A DNA stretch of 45,120 nt. It comes from an uncultured Clostridia bacterium (GTDB taxonomy: Bacteria; Bacillota; Clostridia; TANB77; CAG-508). Shown in pieces: positions 33,771 through 43,101 of this stretch. Numbering within the stretch: position 1 is the stretch's first letter; the number at the start of each line of letters is the position of its first letter. Below the pieces are notes generated by a model. The model did not search any database and was not told where the DNA came from. It saw nothing but the letters and a program-made list of their open reading frames with translations. Both the position numbers and the translations under genes were made by a program. The stretch covers positions 62,062 to 107,181 of the forward strand of contig CAOKHH010000005.1 in NCBI GenBank assembly GCA_948468225.1, written 5' to 3'.

Positions 33771-34193
33771 TTATTTGTTGTTATTCCTTTTCATATACAT
33801 TTCTAGTATATATTCAGCAGATATTGTATCTACTATATTTCTTTTTTGTTTCTTATTTACATCTAAAAAATTCATTGCTTTATGAGCCGCTACAGTTGTT
33901 AGCCTTTCGTCAATTGTTTCTATCTTTATTTTATTATATTTACATTTTAGTTTATGCAAAAAAACATTTGTAACATCTACTCTTGTGCTAGCCGTTCCAT
34001 TCATATTTAGTGGCATTCCAACAACAAATGTATCTATTTCATATTCATTCAATATTTCATCTAATCTTTTTAATAGAACTTTATCATTGCCATTGTAATG
34101 AATTGTTTCTAGTCCTTGTACTGTTATTCCTAAAGCATCAGTTATAGCTAAACCAACTCTGCTATCTCCATAATCTATTCCTAATTTTCTCAT
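33771..34193 (-). CDS. ruvX: Holliday junction resolvase-like protein RuvX/YqgF
   Basis: An RNase H-fold nuclease implicated in pre-16S rRNA processing and recombination. The 140-residue protein starts [19 protein letters not shown], with the first catalytic Asp, and carries VVGMPLNMNG and ETIDERLTT. Its ATG overlaps the ireB stop (TAATG), so the two are translationally coupled. Confidence 0.93.
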   Translation of the reverse strand: MRKLGIDYGDSRVGLAITDALGITVQGLETIHYNGNDKVLLKRLDEILNEYEIDTFVVGMPLNMNGTASTRVDVTNVFLHKLKCKYNKIKIETIDERLTTVAAHKAMNFLDVNKKQKRNIVDTISAEYILEMYMKRNNNK

Positions 34194-34444
34194 TATTCTA
34201 ACCCTATATAATTTTTAACTAGTTTCTCCAAAAGTTCATCTCTTTCTATTTGTCTAATAAGATTTCTTGCATCATTATGGCTTGTTATATATGTAGGATC
34301 ACCTGATAATATATAACCAACAATTTGATTTATTGGATTATAGCCTTTTTCTACTAATGCTTCATATACTGCTTTTAATATTTCTTTTGTTCTTGTATTA
34401 CTATCATTTTCTAACTTAAATTTCATTGTACTATCCATATTCAT
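34193..34444 (-). CDS. ireB: IreB family regulatory phosphoprotein (UPF0297)
   Basis: The 83-residue protein contains [20 protein letters not shown] and [20 protein letters not shown], the signature of IreB. In Enterococcus IreB is a substrate of the Ser/Thr kinase IreK and affects cephalosporin resistance. The Thr-rich N-terminus (S-N-T-R-T) fits the known phosphorylated region. The usual ireB-ruvX-DUF1292 order is kept. Confidence 0.93.
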   Translation of the reverse strand: MNMDSTMKFKLENDSNTRTKEILKAVYEALVEKGYNPINQIVGYILSGDPTYITSHNDARNLIRQIERDELLEKLVKNYIGLE

Positions 34445-34462
34445 TCTCTACTAATCTCCTTT

Positions 34463-35569
34463 CTATATACAATTTATCTCGCTTTCTTCAATGTCTGCAC
34501 TATCTAAATATTCTTCTAATTTTTTATTTACTTCTTCTAATCCTGTACCTTTATAATAGTTTGATAGAACTACATTTAATATTGGACTCATTGTACTTTT
34601 TGACTTAGTTTTAGCTTTTGAATTTACATTTCTTATTTCTAATTCTTCTACACTCTCTTTTACATTTTTTATAAAACCAATTACAGCTTCCATATCAACA
34701 CCAGAAAATACAATTACAAACTTAGGTCCCATATATCTTACAAATAAATACTCAGATGATATGCTCTTTTTTACCAAATTGCTCATTTGTATAATAGCAT
34801 CATCTCCAGCTTTTCTTCCTAGCTTTTCATTTATTTCTTCTATATTTGTTATTTTAAACATACATATTGATGATGTTGTATATTGGTCTATATATTTCTT
34901 TCCTTTACCATACAGATATTCTGCTGAATATAAATCTGTAAATTTATCTTTTCTATGTATATTTTCCATAGTATTTTGATAATTTACATTTTTTAAAACT
35001 GCAACTATATTTTCTTTTACTATTTCTAATACAGTTGTATCCATATTATCAAACGCATGCATTGTTCCACTTTCTATTATCCAATAGCCTATATATACAT
35101 TGTCTATATATAAAGGGAAAAACATTGCAGATTTCGCTCTTCCAAACTCCATTTTTTGATATGGTAATTTTTCAGTATCTTTATTTATTGTAATATATTT
35201 GGCTTTAGCCGTTGTAATACTATCTTTAAAAATTTCCTCTTTATGAAGATTTTTTAATGTATCCCAATGCTTGTCATCTACATTTGTTGCTCTTATAACA
35301 TATTCCGCACCATTAAATACTACTATTGTAGAGTATTTTACACCATACCTTTCAAGTAATATTTCGTTTATTTTATTTATTTTGTCATCCACTGATGTAG
35401 ATTCTCCAATTGTATTCATAAAATCTTGTACTATATTTAGTCCTTTTATTGTTTCGTTTATACTATTGAATTTTTTTATTTTTTTGCTTAATGACAAGTT
35501 ATATAAAATTAGTACTAATAAGACCAATGATAATAATATTATTATCAATAGTTCTATTCCCACTTTCAT
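34463..35569 (-). CDS. Membrane protein with GAF and degenerate GGDEF domains
   Basis: A membrane helix at about residues 6-26 is followed by a GAF-like domain (residues 60-200: YSTIVVFNGAEYVIRATNVD) and a GGDEF-like domain (LGRKAGDDAIIQMSNLVKKS). At the active-site position, near residue 276, the sequence is R-Y-M-G-P-K-F instead of R-Y-G-G-D-E-F, so cyclic-di-GMP synthesis is unlikely; it may be a sensor or partner. An ATG overlaps its own GAGGTG site; a GTG two codons later would have normal spacing. It follows the MinD-like gene by 11 bases. Confidence 0.7.
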   Translation of the reverse strand: MKVGIELLIIILLSLVLLVLILYNLSLSKKIKKFNSINETIKGLNIVQDFMNTIGESTSVDDKINKINEILLERYGVKYSTIVVFNGAEYVIRATNVDDKHWDTLKNLHKEEIFKDSITTAKAKYITINKDTEKLPYQKMEFGRAKSAMFFPLYIDNVYIGYWIIESGTMHAFDNMDTTVLEIVKENIVAVLKNVNYQNTMENIHRKDKFTDLYSAEYLYGKGKKYIDQYTTSSICMFKITNIEEINEKLGRKAGDDAIIQMSNLVKKSISSEYLFVRYMGPKFVIVFSGVDMEAVIGFIKNVKESVEELEIRNVNSKAKTKSKSTMSPILNVVLSNYYKGTGLEEVNKKLEEYLDSADIEESEINCI

Positions 35570-35580
35570 CACCTCGTTTA

Positions 35581-37668
35581 TTAGTATGGTTTATTTATTG
35601 AATTTTTTGAAAATGCTCTTTTTCCGAATTGTTGTCCAAGTAGTGGATACACCATATTTGCTAAATCTTTTAACTTAGCATTAAATAATTTTGTATATGG
35701 TTTTAATGTAATATTACAATTTACTAAAGATTCTAAATATGCTAAATAATTTTGCATCTCAAATGGTATAGTTGTGTATTTTACTGTTGTTCTATCAAAC
35801 AATTCTGTCATAAATGACATTGTTGGATCATTATAAAAAGCCATTCCACCGATTATTACTTTTGGTGACAACCCTGTTACCTTTTGTTCTTTATTTATAA
35901 TTATTTTTATTTTTTGTTCATATAAAACATTTTTATTTCTTAAATCTCTTAAGAATGCTGTTAATGGTTGTATTGTTAATACATCCATACTTTGTACTAA
36001 ATATATTTCTTGTGAATTATAGAAATAATCTGTTGGCGTTTCAAAATCACAATCAATAAGTACTAATGAATAATTTTGTACAAGAGTTGTTAATATGTTT
36101 TCTACATCTTCAATGTTTTGATTGTTTCCAGGTACTGCAGTATATACTGTTAAATTTTTATTTACTGGTATTCCCTCTGGGATATTGCTTCTTAAATTAT
36201 TTATACATCTTTCAGCAATATTTCTAAGTTTTTCTTCATTTTTTGTATATATATAATATGCATTTCTGCTTTGTGTCATATCTAATATAGCAGTAGAAAT
36301 TCCCATTGATGAAAATAATTCTGCTAAATTATTTACTATAAAAGATGTTCCATTTTTAGTTGTCCCAACAAATGAAACTACTTTCTTTTCTCTTGTAAGT
36401 AAATTTGATAAATCAACATGTTGTACTATCTTTTGTTCTATAATTGAATTGCTAAATTCATTACTTACAACTGGTCTTTCCTCTGTTTCTAATTCAAATA
36501 AATTTACACTTTCTTCTTGTTTTTGCTCTACTTCATCTAGTCCAAATAAATTTACATCCTGTGGTTGAACTTTTCTAGGTCTTCCTCTACCTTTCTTTGG
36601 AGTAGCTACAACATTTTCTGGTTGAATTTTTCTAGGTCTTCCTCTACCTTTTTTTGGAGTAGCTACAATATTTTCCTCTTCTTCTATTTCTACTGTTACA
36701 GGTTTTGGTTCTATTTGAGGTTCAGGATTAAGTTCAGGTCCTATTTTTGTAATATTTGTAACACGTTTTGCTGCCGTTGATTCTAACTCAGTTGGTATTA
36801 CAACTGGCTTTGTCATTCTTGGTGCATTTAACCTATTTTCTAACATATCTATTTTTATTTCATCTACATTTACATTACTACTTTGTTGTTTTACTTCTGT
36901 AGTATTATAATTATTTATCTTTTTTGGTGTGTACTGAGGTTGATTATTTTTATTGTTTTTTACATTCTTTCCAGATTTCATAACTAATTCTTGATATTTA
37001 GGAGATTCTGCTTCTAAAACTGCTTTTACTCCTACTGGTAAGAAATTTATTATTATTTTTAATTGAGCATCATTATATTGCGAAATTATATTATTAAAAC
37101 TATCTGTATATTTCTCTGTATTTTTTCCTAATTTTTTGTAGTGTGATAATATATTTTGAATTTCTGATTCACTAACATCATTCTCACTTTCCGTTTGATA
37201 GTTAACATCATCTGAATCTATTTTGTAATATTGTTTCGCTTCTTTTTTTGTTCTTGGTTTTCTTATTAGTTCGCAAACATTCTCTATGCTTTTATCTTGT
37301 CCTATAAGTGCATTATATACTCCTATTCCAAAGAATTTTAGAAGCATTCCATCCTCAAAATTTCTTCTTTCCGTAGTAATTAAAATTATTTCTGTTTCTT
37401 TTCCTGTAGGATCAATTGCTTCATCACTTATATTATCTAATTTCTCGAATATAAATTTATCTATGCTATCATAATTATTACTTGCAAAAGGCTCTAAATC
37501 CTCACTTATAACAATTCTATCATAGCTTTTATCTTTTTGTAATTCTTTTATTATTGCATTAAAGTAATATACATTTTTATATGATAATATTTCTTTATAC
37601 ATTTTTTGATATTCTTTAACTATTGATTCAGAAATATTTTCATCACTAACTGCAAATAAAACTTTCAT
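35581..37668 (-). CDS. MinD/ParA-like ATPase-fold protein with two AT-hooks
   Basis: A 695-residue protein. The N-terminal 130 residues resemble an atypical receiver (MKVLFAVSDENISESIVKEY). The middle is low-complexity, with two copies of KKGRGRPRK near residues 337-347 and 357-367, within a 60-base direct repeat; this is the AT-hook motif that binds AT-rich DNA minor grooves. The C-terminal 270 residues have a MinD/ParA fold (REKKVVSFVGTTKNGTSFIV, LVLIDCDFETPTDY). The P-loop reads GTTKNGTS instead of KGGxGKT, so ATP binding is doubtful. The receiver-ATPase order resembles CpaE/TadZ localisation factors. It is 4 bases after the small membrane protein gene. Confidence 0.65.
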   Translation of the reverse strand: MKVLFAVSDENISESIVKEYQKMYKEILSYKNVYYFNAIIKELQKDKSYDRIVISEDLEPFASNNYDSIDKFIFEKLDNISDEAIDPTGKETEIILITTERRNFEDGMLLKFFGIGVYNALIGQDKSIENVCELIRKPRTKKEAKQYYKIDSDDVNYQTESENDVSESEIQNILSHYKKLGKNTEKYTDSFNNIISQYNDAQLKIIINFLPVGVKAVLEAESPKYQELVMKSGKNVKNNKNNQPQYTPKKINNYNTTEVKQQSSNVNVDEIKIDMLENRLNAPRMTKPVVIPTELESTAAKRVTNITKIGPELNPEPQIEPKPVTVEIEEEENIVATPKKGRGRPRKIQPENVVATPKKGRGRPRKVQPQDVNLFGLDEVEQKQEESVNLFELETEERPVVSNEFSNSIIEQKIVQHVDLSNLLTREKKVVSFVGTTKNGTSFIVNNLAELFSSMGISTAILDMTQSRNAYYIYTKNEEKLRNIAERCINNLRSNIPEGIPVNKNLTVYTAVPGNNQNIEDVENILTTLVQNYSLVLIDCDFETPTDYFYNSQEIYLVQSMDVLTIQPLTAFLRDLRNKNVLYEQKIKIIINKEQKVTGLSPKVIIGGMAFYNDPTMSFMTELFDRTTVKYTTIPFEMQNYLAYLESLVNCNITLKPYTKLFNAKLKDLANMVYPLLGQQFGKRAFSKNSINKPY

Positions 37669-37672
37669 TTGT

Positions 37673-38116
37673 TTAACCCCTCCAACCTCTTACTACAATT
37701 GCAAAAATAAGTGGTAATACTTGACATATAACTAATATTGTTACAAATGCAACAATTAGTCTTAATCCTCTATCTCTTAAATCTAATTTTCTTATTCCTA
37801 TAACATATTGGAATATAGCTCCAACTGCAATTCCTATAAAGCAAAGTGGTATACTATATAATCGAATTTTTCCCAATATATATGCTGTCATTCCGTAGGC
37901 CTCTGAGCCATATAAATCAATTTTTTCTTGAATTTCTTTGTTTACATGCGTTTTCATTTTAACAAGTTGTCCAGCTGTTTCTTGATTTATTATTTCAGTA
38001 CCTGAATTATCGGCTTCATTATCTACACTATCTGTTGCAAAAACTTGTACTGTTCCAATTATTATTATCATTAATAAAAAAATTATAGCAACTTTTTTTA
38101 TTATATGTGATTTCAT
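37673..38116 (-). CDS. Small secreted/membrane protein, TrbC/VirB2-like layout
   Basis: A 147-residue protein with a signal peptide (KKVAIIFLLMIIIIGTVQVF), a polar stretch and two C-terminal membrane helices (LCFIGIAVGAIFQYVIGI and LIVAFVTILVICQVLPLIFA). This is the layout of TrbC/VirB2 pilins, but no clear family signature is seen. It is first in a unit with the MinD-like and GAF/GGDEF-like genes. The start follows AAAGGAG. Confidence 0.55.
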   Translation of the reverse strand: MKSHIIKKVAIIFLLMIIIIGTVQVFATDSVDNEADNSGTEIINQETAGQLVKMKTHVNKEIQEKIDLYGSEAYGMTAYILGKIRLYSIPLCFIGIAVGAIFQYVIGIRKLDLRDRGLRLIVAFVTILVICQVLPLIFAIVVRGWRG

Positions 38117-38228
38117 ACGGAAATACTCCTTTCACGATTTTATACTAATATTTATAATCATACAATATTATCAAATAAATATCAATATAAATTTTAAAAC
38201 TTTTTTTATTTTTTTATATACACAAGAA

Positions 38229-38254
38229 AAAAGGCATCTTTAATGATGCCTTTT
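38229..38254 (-). terminator. Terminator of spoVG
   Basis: AAAAGGCATC and GATGCCTTTT form a perfect hairpin 18 bases after the stop. Confidence 0.85.
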
Positions 38255-38271
38255 ATATATTAAAAATTAGA

Positions 38272-38544
38272 CTATTCTTCTGCTGTTTCACTTTCAGGAG
38301 CATCAAAAGCTTCTAATATAGCCTTTTGAATTTTCTCTCTTGTTTCAGCATTGATTGGATGAGCTATATCCTTGAATTCTCCGTTTGGAGTTTTTCTGCT
38401 TGGCATAGCAATGAATAATCCATTTTGACTTTCTATAACTTTTATGTCATGAATTACAAATTCATTATCAAATGTTACAGAAGCAACTGCTTTCATTCTG
38501 TTTTCAGAATTTACTTTTCTTAAACGTACATCTGTTATTTGCAT
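38272..38544 (-). CDS. spoVG: SpoVG family regulator
   Basis: A small nucleic-acid-binding regulator of sporulation and cell division. The start is the ATG before [20 protein letters not shown], with AAGGCGGTG upstream. The 90-residue protein keeps [20 protein letters not shown] and [15 protein letters not shown]. It has its own terminator. Confidence 0.95.
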   Translation of the reverse strand: MQITDVRLRKVNSENRMKAVASVTFDNEFVIHDIKVIESQNGLFIAMPSRKTPNGEFKDIAHPINAETREKIQKAILEAFDAPESETAEE

Positions 38545-38705
38545 CTTTACGTGCACCGCCTTCCAAAGTTTTAATAAAATTGTACATATATTTTATGTAC
38601 TATTTATATTATTCGCCAAAAAAAACTTTTTTCCTTCTAGTTTTTACAATTATTATATATTTTTTTCTTTTTAACATTTTTTTTAATAATTTAATATTAT
38701 ATATT

Positions 38706-38732
38706 GTAGGGAACGACGCCCTCGTCGTTCCG
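38706..38732 (+). repeat. REP-like palindrome with GTAG foot
   Basis: GTAGGGAACGACGCCCTCGT then CGTTCCG; GGAACGACG pairs with CGTCGTTCC. Same stem as 30965-30991 in the opposite orientation. Confidence 0.75.
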
Positions 38733-38780
38733 CACGGAGTTGGCAATTTTCCTATATAACTAAAAATATTTTATATTGTA

Positions 38781-38809
38781 TTGAAAAAAAGTAGAAATAA
38801 GTATATAAT
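38781..38809 (+). promoter_or_regulatory. Promoter of murC
   Basis: TTGAAA, 17-bp spacer, TATAAT, 28 bases before the ATG. Confidence 0.7.
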
Positions 38810-38837
38810 ATTTTTTTGTAGAAAGGTGTGTTATATT

Positions 38838-40226
38838 ATGGATATTTCGAATTTAGAAAATATTATAAAATATAAACATATACATATGATTGGCGTTGGC
38901 GGAGTTAGCATGAGTGGAATCGCAGAAATTTTACACAACTGGGGTGTTGTTGTAACTGGCTCTGATGCAGCTCAAAGTGAAATTACAGATAAACTTCAAA
39001 AAAATGGCATTGCTGTTTTTATTGGCAGTAACCCTGAAGTTGTTAAACAAGCAAAACTTGTTGTTTATTCTGCTGCAATAAATCCAAACGACCCAGAATT
39101 ACTTGCCGCCAAAGAAAATAATATTCCTATAATTGAAAGAGGAGATTTTGTAGGTCTTATAACTAGAATTTATTATGATACCATAGGAATTTCTGGTACA
39201 CATGGTAAAACAACAACAACTTCTATGGTTTCCCTATGTTTTATAGAAGCTGGACTTGATCCAACAATTCAAGTTGGTGCAATGTTAAAACAAATAGATG
39301 GAAATTATAGAATTGGAAATAGTGAATATTTTATTTTAGAGGCTTGCGAATATGTAGAAAGTTTCTTAAAATTTTCTACTAGATCTCAAATTATTTTAAA
39401 TATAGATAATGACCATTTGGATTATTTTAAAACTTTTGAAAATATAAAAAATGCGTTTATAAAATATGTCAAAATACTTCCAAAAGATGGTTTGCTTGTA
39501 CTAAATGCAGATGATTCTAATTGTTTAGATTTACGCAAATTTAGTAATGCTAAATCAGTTACATATTCATTAGAAAATCAAAAAGCTAACTTTGTTGCTA
39601 AAAATATTTCTTTTGATGATAATGGATTTCCAAGATTTGATGTTTATCATAATGGTTCATATTATGGTGAATTTAGGTTACATGTTCCTGGAATGCATAA
39701 TGTTTCTAATGCATTAGCTTGTATGTGCTTATGTGATGCTTATGGAATTTCTAGGCCACATATAAAAAATGCTTTACTAAAATTCACAGGTGCACATAGA
39801 AGATTTGAATACGTTGGCACTTATAATAATTTTAATGTTTTTGATGATTATGCTCATCATCCAACAGAAATACAAGCAACTGCAAATGCTATGAAAAACA
39901 AAAAATATAATGAATCTTGGATCATATTTCAACCACACACATATAGTAGAACTTTAAATTTATTAGACGACTTTGCAAATGTACTAAATTCATTTGATCA
40001 TGTTATAATTACAGATATTTATGCAGCTAGAGAAAAAAATATTTACGGTATAACTTCTGAAACATTAGTTAATAGAATCAATACTCTTTATAATAAAGAT
40101 GCTATATATATTTCAGATTTTAATAATATTTCTAACTATATTAAGCAAAATTGCAAAGAAAATGACATTGTTCTAACTGTTGGGGCAGGAACTGTTGAGC
40201 AAATTGGAAAACTAATTTGCGGATAA
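38838..40226 (+). CDS. murC: UDP-N-acetylmuramate-L-alanine ligase
   Basis: Adds L-alanine to UDP-MurNAc in peptidoglycan synthesis. The start is the ATG before DISNLENIIKYKHIHMIGVG, after AAAGGTG. The 462-residue protein has GVGGVSMSGIAEIL, the ATP-binding GISGTHGKTTTTSM, LNIDNDHLDYF and FDDYAHHPTEI. It stands alone. No in-frame CGG; GGC GGA, TAC GGT and TGC GGA all straddle. Confidence 0.97.
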   Translation: MDISNLENIIKYKHIHMIGVGGVSMSGIAEILHNWGVVVTGSDAAQSEITDKLQKNGIAVFIGSNPEVVKQAKLVVYSAAINPNDPELLAAKENNIPIIERGDFVGLITRIYYDTIGISGTHGKTTTTSMVSLCFIEAGLDPTIQVGAMLKQIDGNYRIGNSEYFILEACEYVESFLKFSTRSQIILNIDNDHLDYFKTFENIKNAFIKYVKILPKDGLLVLNADDSNCLDLRKFSNAKSVTYSLENQKANFVAKNISFDDNGFPRFDVYHNGSYYGEFRLHVPGMHNVSNALACMCLCDAYGISRPHIKNALLKFTGAHRRFEYVGTYNNFNVFDDYAHHPTEIQATANAMKNKKYNESWIIFQPHTYSRTLNLLDDFANVLNSFDHVIITDIYAAREKNIYGITSETLVNRINTLYNKDAIYISDFNNISNYIKQNCKENDIVLTVGAGTVEQIGKLICG

Positions 40227-40236
40227 TTTACTGCAT

Positions 40237-40262
40237 GGAACGACGAGGGCGTCGTTCCCTAC
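40237..40262 (-). repeat. REP-like palindrome supplying the sleB stop
   Basis: GGAACGACGAGGGCGTCGTT then CCCTAC on the plus strand. On the minus strand AAG TAG GGA: the TAG of the GTAGGG foot is the sleB stop codon. It sits between convergent murC and sleB. Confidence 0.75.
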
Positions 40263-40957
40263 TTACAAAATCTATGATTTCCAATTGTAACAGTCATTGG
40301 TCTAGACCAAATCCATTTATTTGTTGCAGTATTTGGATTAAAATAATATATTGCTCCATATGAAGGATCCCACCCATTTATGGCATCTTGTGCAGCTTTT
40401 TTAGCAGTTGCATTCGGTGTCATATTTATTTGTCCATCACTTACTGCATCAAAAGCACCAGATTGATATATTACTCCTGCGACTGTATTTGGAAAAGACG
40501 AACTCTTTACTCTATTTAAAACTACTGCAGCAACTGCAACTTGCCCTGAATATGGTTCTCCTCTTGCCTCTCCATATACAATTCTTGCTAATAAATTTAA
40601 ATCTGATGAATTATTTGTTGTTGATGAACTATTTTGTGAAGTATATATTCCCATTGCATTTAAAGTTTTAGTACCAGCAATTCCATCTACTGTTAATCCG
40701 TTTTTCCTTTGAAACCATTTTACAGCTGATACAGTTTGACTTCCATATATACCATCAATACTACCATTATAATAGCCCCATCTTTTTAATTTAGTTTGTA
40801 TTTGAGTTACTTCGCTTCCTCTTGAACCATATTTAGATAATCCATAACTCTCTTCTCTTAAGAAAATATTATATGATAAATATAATGTCATTGATAATAT
40901 CAATAATATTACCATTATTTTCTTTTGTTTTTCCATTAACTTTATCTTATTTAGCAT
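40259..40957 (-). CDS. sleB: Spore cortex-lytic enzyme SleB-like
   Basis: A peptidoglycan lytic transglycosylase-type germination enzyme. The start is the ATG before LNKIKLMEKQKKIM, 8 bases after AAAGGTGG. A membrane/signal segment is followed by a peptidoglycan-binding domain (residues 45-100: GSEVTQIQTKLKRWGYYNGS) and the hydrolase_2 domain with ARIVYGEARGEPYSGQVAVA and VVLNRVKSSSFPNTVAGVIY. Length is 232. The last codons end in a REP-derived stop. Confidence 0.9.
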   Translation of the reverse strand: MLNKIKLMEKQKKIMVILLILSMTLYLSYNIFLREESYGLSKYGSRGSEVTQIQTKLKRWGYYNGSIDGIYGSQTVSAVKWFQRKNGLTVDGIAGTKTLNAMGIYTSQNSSSTTNNSSDLNLLARIVYGEARGEPYSGQVAVAAVVLNRVKSSSFPNTVAGVIYQSGAFDAVSDGQINMTPNATAKKAAQDAINGWDPSYGAIYYFNPNTATNKWIWSRPMTVTIGNHRFCK

Positions 40958-41030
40958 AAATAAAACCACCTTTAGTAAATATATAATTTTCCTTTATTTT
41001 TTCCAAAAGTGGTCATTTTATGCATTATCT

Positions 41031-41861
41031 CTATTTTTTAAATTCATCCAAAGATTTAAAAACATAACCTGATTTTTTTATTTCTTTTATGCAATAATCT
41101 AAAACATTGGTATTATCTTTAGAATTTCCATGTAGCAATATTACAGCTCCATTGTGCACATTTCCTAATATTTTTTCTTTTGCATATTGGGCTCTATCTT
41201 GTTTTTTCTCATCCCAGTCATCATAAGCAAAACTCCACATAACAGTAGTGTAGCCTAGTGATTGTATTCTATCTAACGTTCTCTCACTATATTCTCCCAT
41301 TGGCGGTCTTAAATATTTCATTTCATAACCAAATTTATTATATACAGCTGTATGTAAATCTTGTATTTCTGTTTTAATTTTGTCATCTGTTAAATCTGGC
41401 ATACTATAATGATTTACTGTATGATTTCCTATTATATGTCCTTCATCAATCATTCTCTTTACTAAGTCTGGTTGAGAATTTACATAGTGTGCAGTTATAA
41501 AAAAGGTAGCCTTTACATCATTTTCTTTTAATGTGTCTAAAATTTGAGGAGTATACCCTGCCTCATACCCTTCATCAAATGTCAAATATACATTTTTTTC
41601 TTCGCTATTTCCTATTGCTATTCCATTATATTGTTCTATAAGTTTTTTATTATTTGCTCCTAAATCTGGTTGAGAATGATTATCATTTCTTTTTATTCCC
41701 CAACCAATCTTTTTGTTACTTAAGCCTTCGCCCTCATTTACTACTGTCGCATTTGCTGGCAATGTTTTTATATTTTTTGAATTTAATATGCTAACTGTAA
41801 ATATCATTGTAATTACTCCTAGCGTAATTGCAATGATTGATCTTATATTCTTTTTATTCAT
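41031..41861 (-). CDS. PdaA-like polysaccharide deacetylase
   Basis: A NodB-fold deacetylase. The start is MNKKNIRSIIAITLGV after AGGAGG, with an N-terminal membrane anchor. Catalytic motifs: VYLTFDEGYEAGY (metal Asp), HIIGNHTVNHYS (H-x3-H) and RPPMGEYSERTL. The T-F-D-E-G-Y-E form is typical of PdaA, which removes acetyl groups from MurNAc to make muramic delta-lactam in spore cortex. Length is 276. It lies next to sleB, which needs that lactam to recognise cortex. Confidence 0.88.
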   Translation of the reverse strand: MNKKNIRSIIAITLGVITMIFTVSILNSKNIKTLPANATVVNEGEGLSNKKIGWGIKRNDNHSQPDLGANNKKLIEQYNGIAIGNSEEKNVYLTFDEGYEAGYTPQILDTLKENDVKATFFITAHYVNSQPDLVKRMIDEGHIIGNHTVNHYSMPDLTDDKIKTEIQDLHTAVYNKFGYEMKYLRPPMGEYSERTLDRIQSLGYTTVMWSFAYDDWDEKKQDRAQYAKEKILGNVHNGAVILLHGNSKDNTNVLDYCIKEIKKSGYVFKSLDEFKK

Positions 41862-41945
41862 GTGTTTCCTCCTTGTTTTGCAATATGTTTTCATTATATT
41901 GTATTAGTTTTTTCTAATTTTATTACATATTCTATTTCCAAATAT

Positions 41946-41974
41946 TTGCAATTAAAAAAAATATATATTATAAT
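41946..41974 (+). promoter_or_regulatory. Promoter of the 42025 gene
   Basis: TTGCAA, 17-bp spacer, TATAAT, 50 bases before the ATG. Confidence 0.65.
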
Positions 41975-42024
41975 ATTATTTATGGTGGCATTGCCATCAA
42001 ATAACAAAAAGGGGAAAATAGAAA

Positions 42025-43059
42025 ATGGCAAGAAGAAAAAACAACAACACGGGGCTTAAGTCTATGGAGGAATTCAAGTGTAAAAGTAGCGCTTTAAAAC
42101 TTGTTTTTGCAGTTTTAATCGTTATATCAATATCACTTTTATTCCTCTCTCGGGGAAATACCTCTCAAGAGGTAGCAAAAGCAGAAACTGCTTGTATCGA
42201 TTTGGCAAATCCAATTGATACAGAACAGCAAACAACTACCAGAAGCACAAGCATACCTGAAGCAAATAGTATTCTAGAAATAGAAAAGCTAGTTGAAACG
42301 GAGGAATCTGTTGAAACTTCAGAAATCATTGCAGCAATTCAAGATATTGAATCTGCTGACTATGTAGAAAATACTGATTCTGCTTCGGAAGCAACTTCTT
42401 TGGAAGAGCAAGTGTATGAAGACTTCGTTATGTCGCTATTAGAAGATCAGGTATATGAAGATTTCATTATTCCTGTAGCTGATAGTGAAATTGTTCTTTT
42501 GACTAGAGTTGTTCTACACGAAGTTGGAGCATCCCAACCCTATTATCCTAATGCAAATATAGATGACATACAGCAATGTATGGCTAGGGTAGTAGTAAAT
42601 CAAGTTATTGAAGGTAGATGGGGAAATTGTGTCAGCGACATTGTTTTCTATCCAGGTCATTTCGATGGTGCAACTGAATGGGCAAAAGAAAAAAATGAAG
42701 ATTCTTCTGATGCTTCATCAGAAACAGAGGAAGAATATGCTTTATCAGAAGCAGAGCAAGAAAATATAGCACTTGCCCTAAAGAACATCATGAAAGTCCT
42801 TCAAGGAGAAGATTCTCATTCTTCAACAATTACAATCGAAATGAGTTTTCCTAATTTTTATGATGGTCAAACTTTTGATGATTGTACAGATTCTATTGAT
42901 GGTCAAACATTTGATGACTGTATAGATGTTATGGAAAGTCAAGTCGGACCTGTAATTCCATATTTTTGGACTACCACAGCTGATGATAGACTTTTAATGT
43001 TTGCTGAGTCAGACAAAGAAAGATTGGTCGAAATGATTGCTCAAGCAAAAGAAGATTAA
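42025..43059 (+). CDS. Membrane-anchored cell-wall-hydrolase-like protein, foreign codon use
   Basis: A 344-residue protein with a positive N-terminus, a membrane helix at about 24-41 and an acidic Ser/Thr/Glu-rich linker. The C-terminal domain (about 150-330) resembles hydrolase_2/SleB: LLTRVVLHEVGASQPYYPNA, CMARVVVNQVIEGRWGNCVS and VFYPGHFDGATEW. Two short tandem repeats are present: EQVYEDF/DQVYEDF and DGQTFDDC twice. It carries an in-frame CGG (42151-42153, S-R-G) with no frame change; a +1 shift would stop nine codons later. It uses more C- and G-ending codons (CTC, ACC, ATC, GAG) than its neighbours. Probably acquired from another genome. Confidence 0.65.
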   Translation: MARRKNNNTGLKSMEEFKCKSSALKLVFAVLIVISISLLFLSRGNTSQEVAKAETACIDLANPIDTEQQTTTRSTSIPEANSILEIEKLVETEESVETSEIIAAIQDIESADYVENTDSASEATSLEEQVYEDFVMSLLEDQVYEDFIIPVADSEIVLLTRVVLHEVGASQPYYPNANIDDIQQCMARVVVNQVIEGRWGNCVSDIVFYPGHFDGATEWAKEKNEDSSDASSETEEEYALSEAEQENIALALKNIMKVLQGEDSHSSTITIEMSFPNFYDGQTFDDCTDSIDGQTFDDCIDVMESQVGPVIPYFWTTTADDRLLMFAESDKERLVEMIAQAKED

Positions 43060-43101
43060 TCAATCACTTAACTGCTTAAACCCGAGCAACCCCATATTTA
43101 A

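Noticed and set aside
36565..36665. Mobile element at the MinD-like gene's direct repeat
   Set aside because: The 60-base duplication is within the coding frame and duplicates the AT-hook; it has no transposon features.
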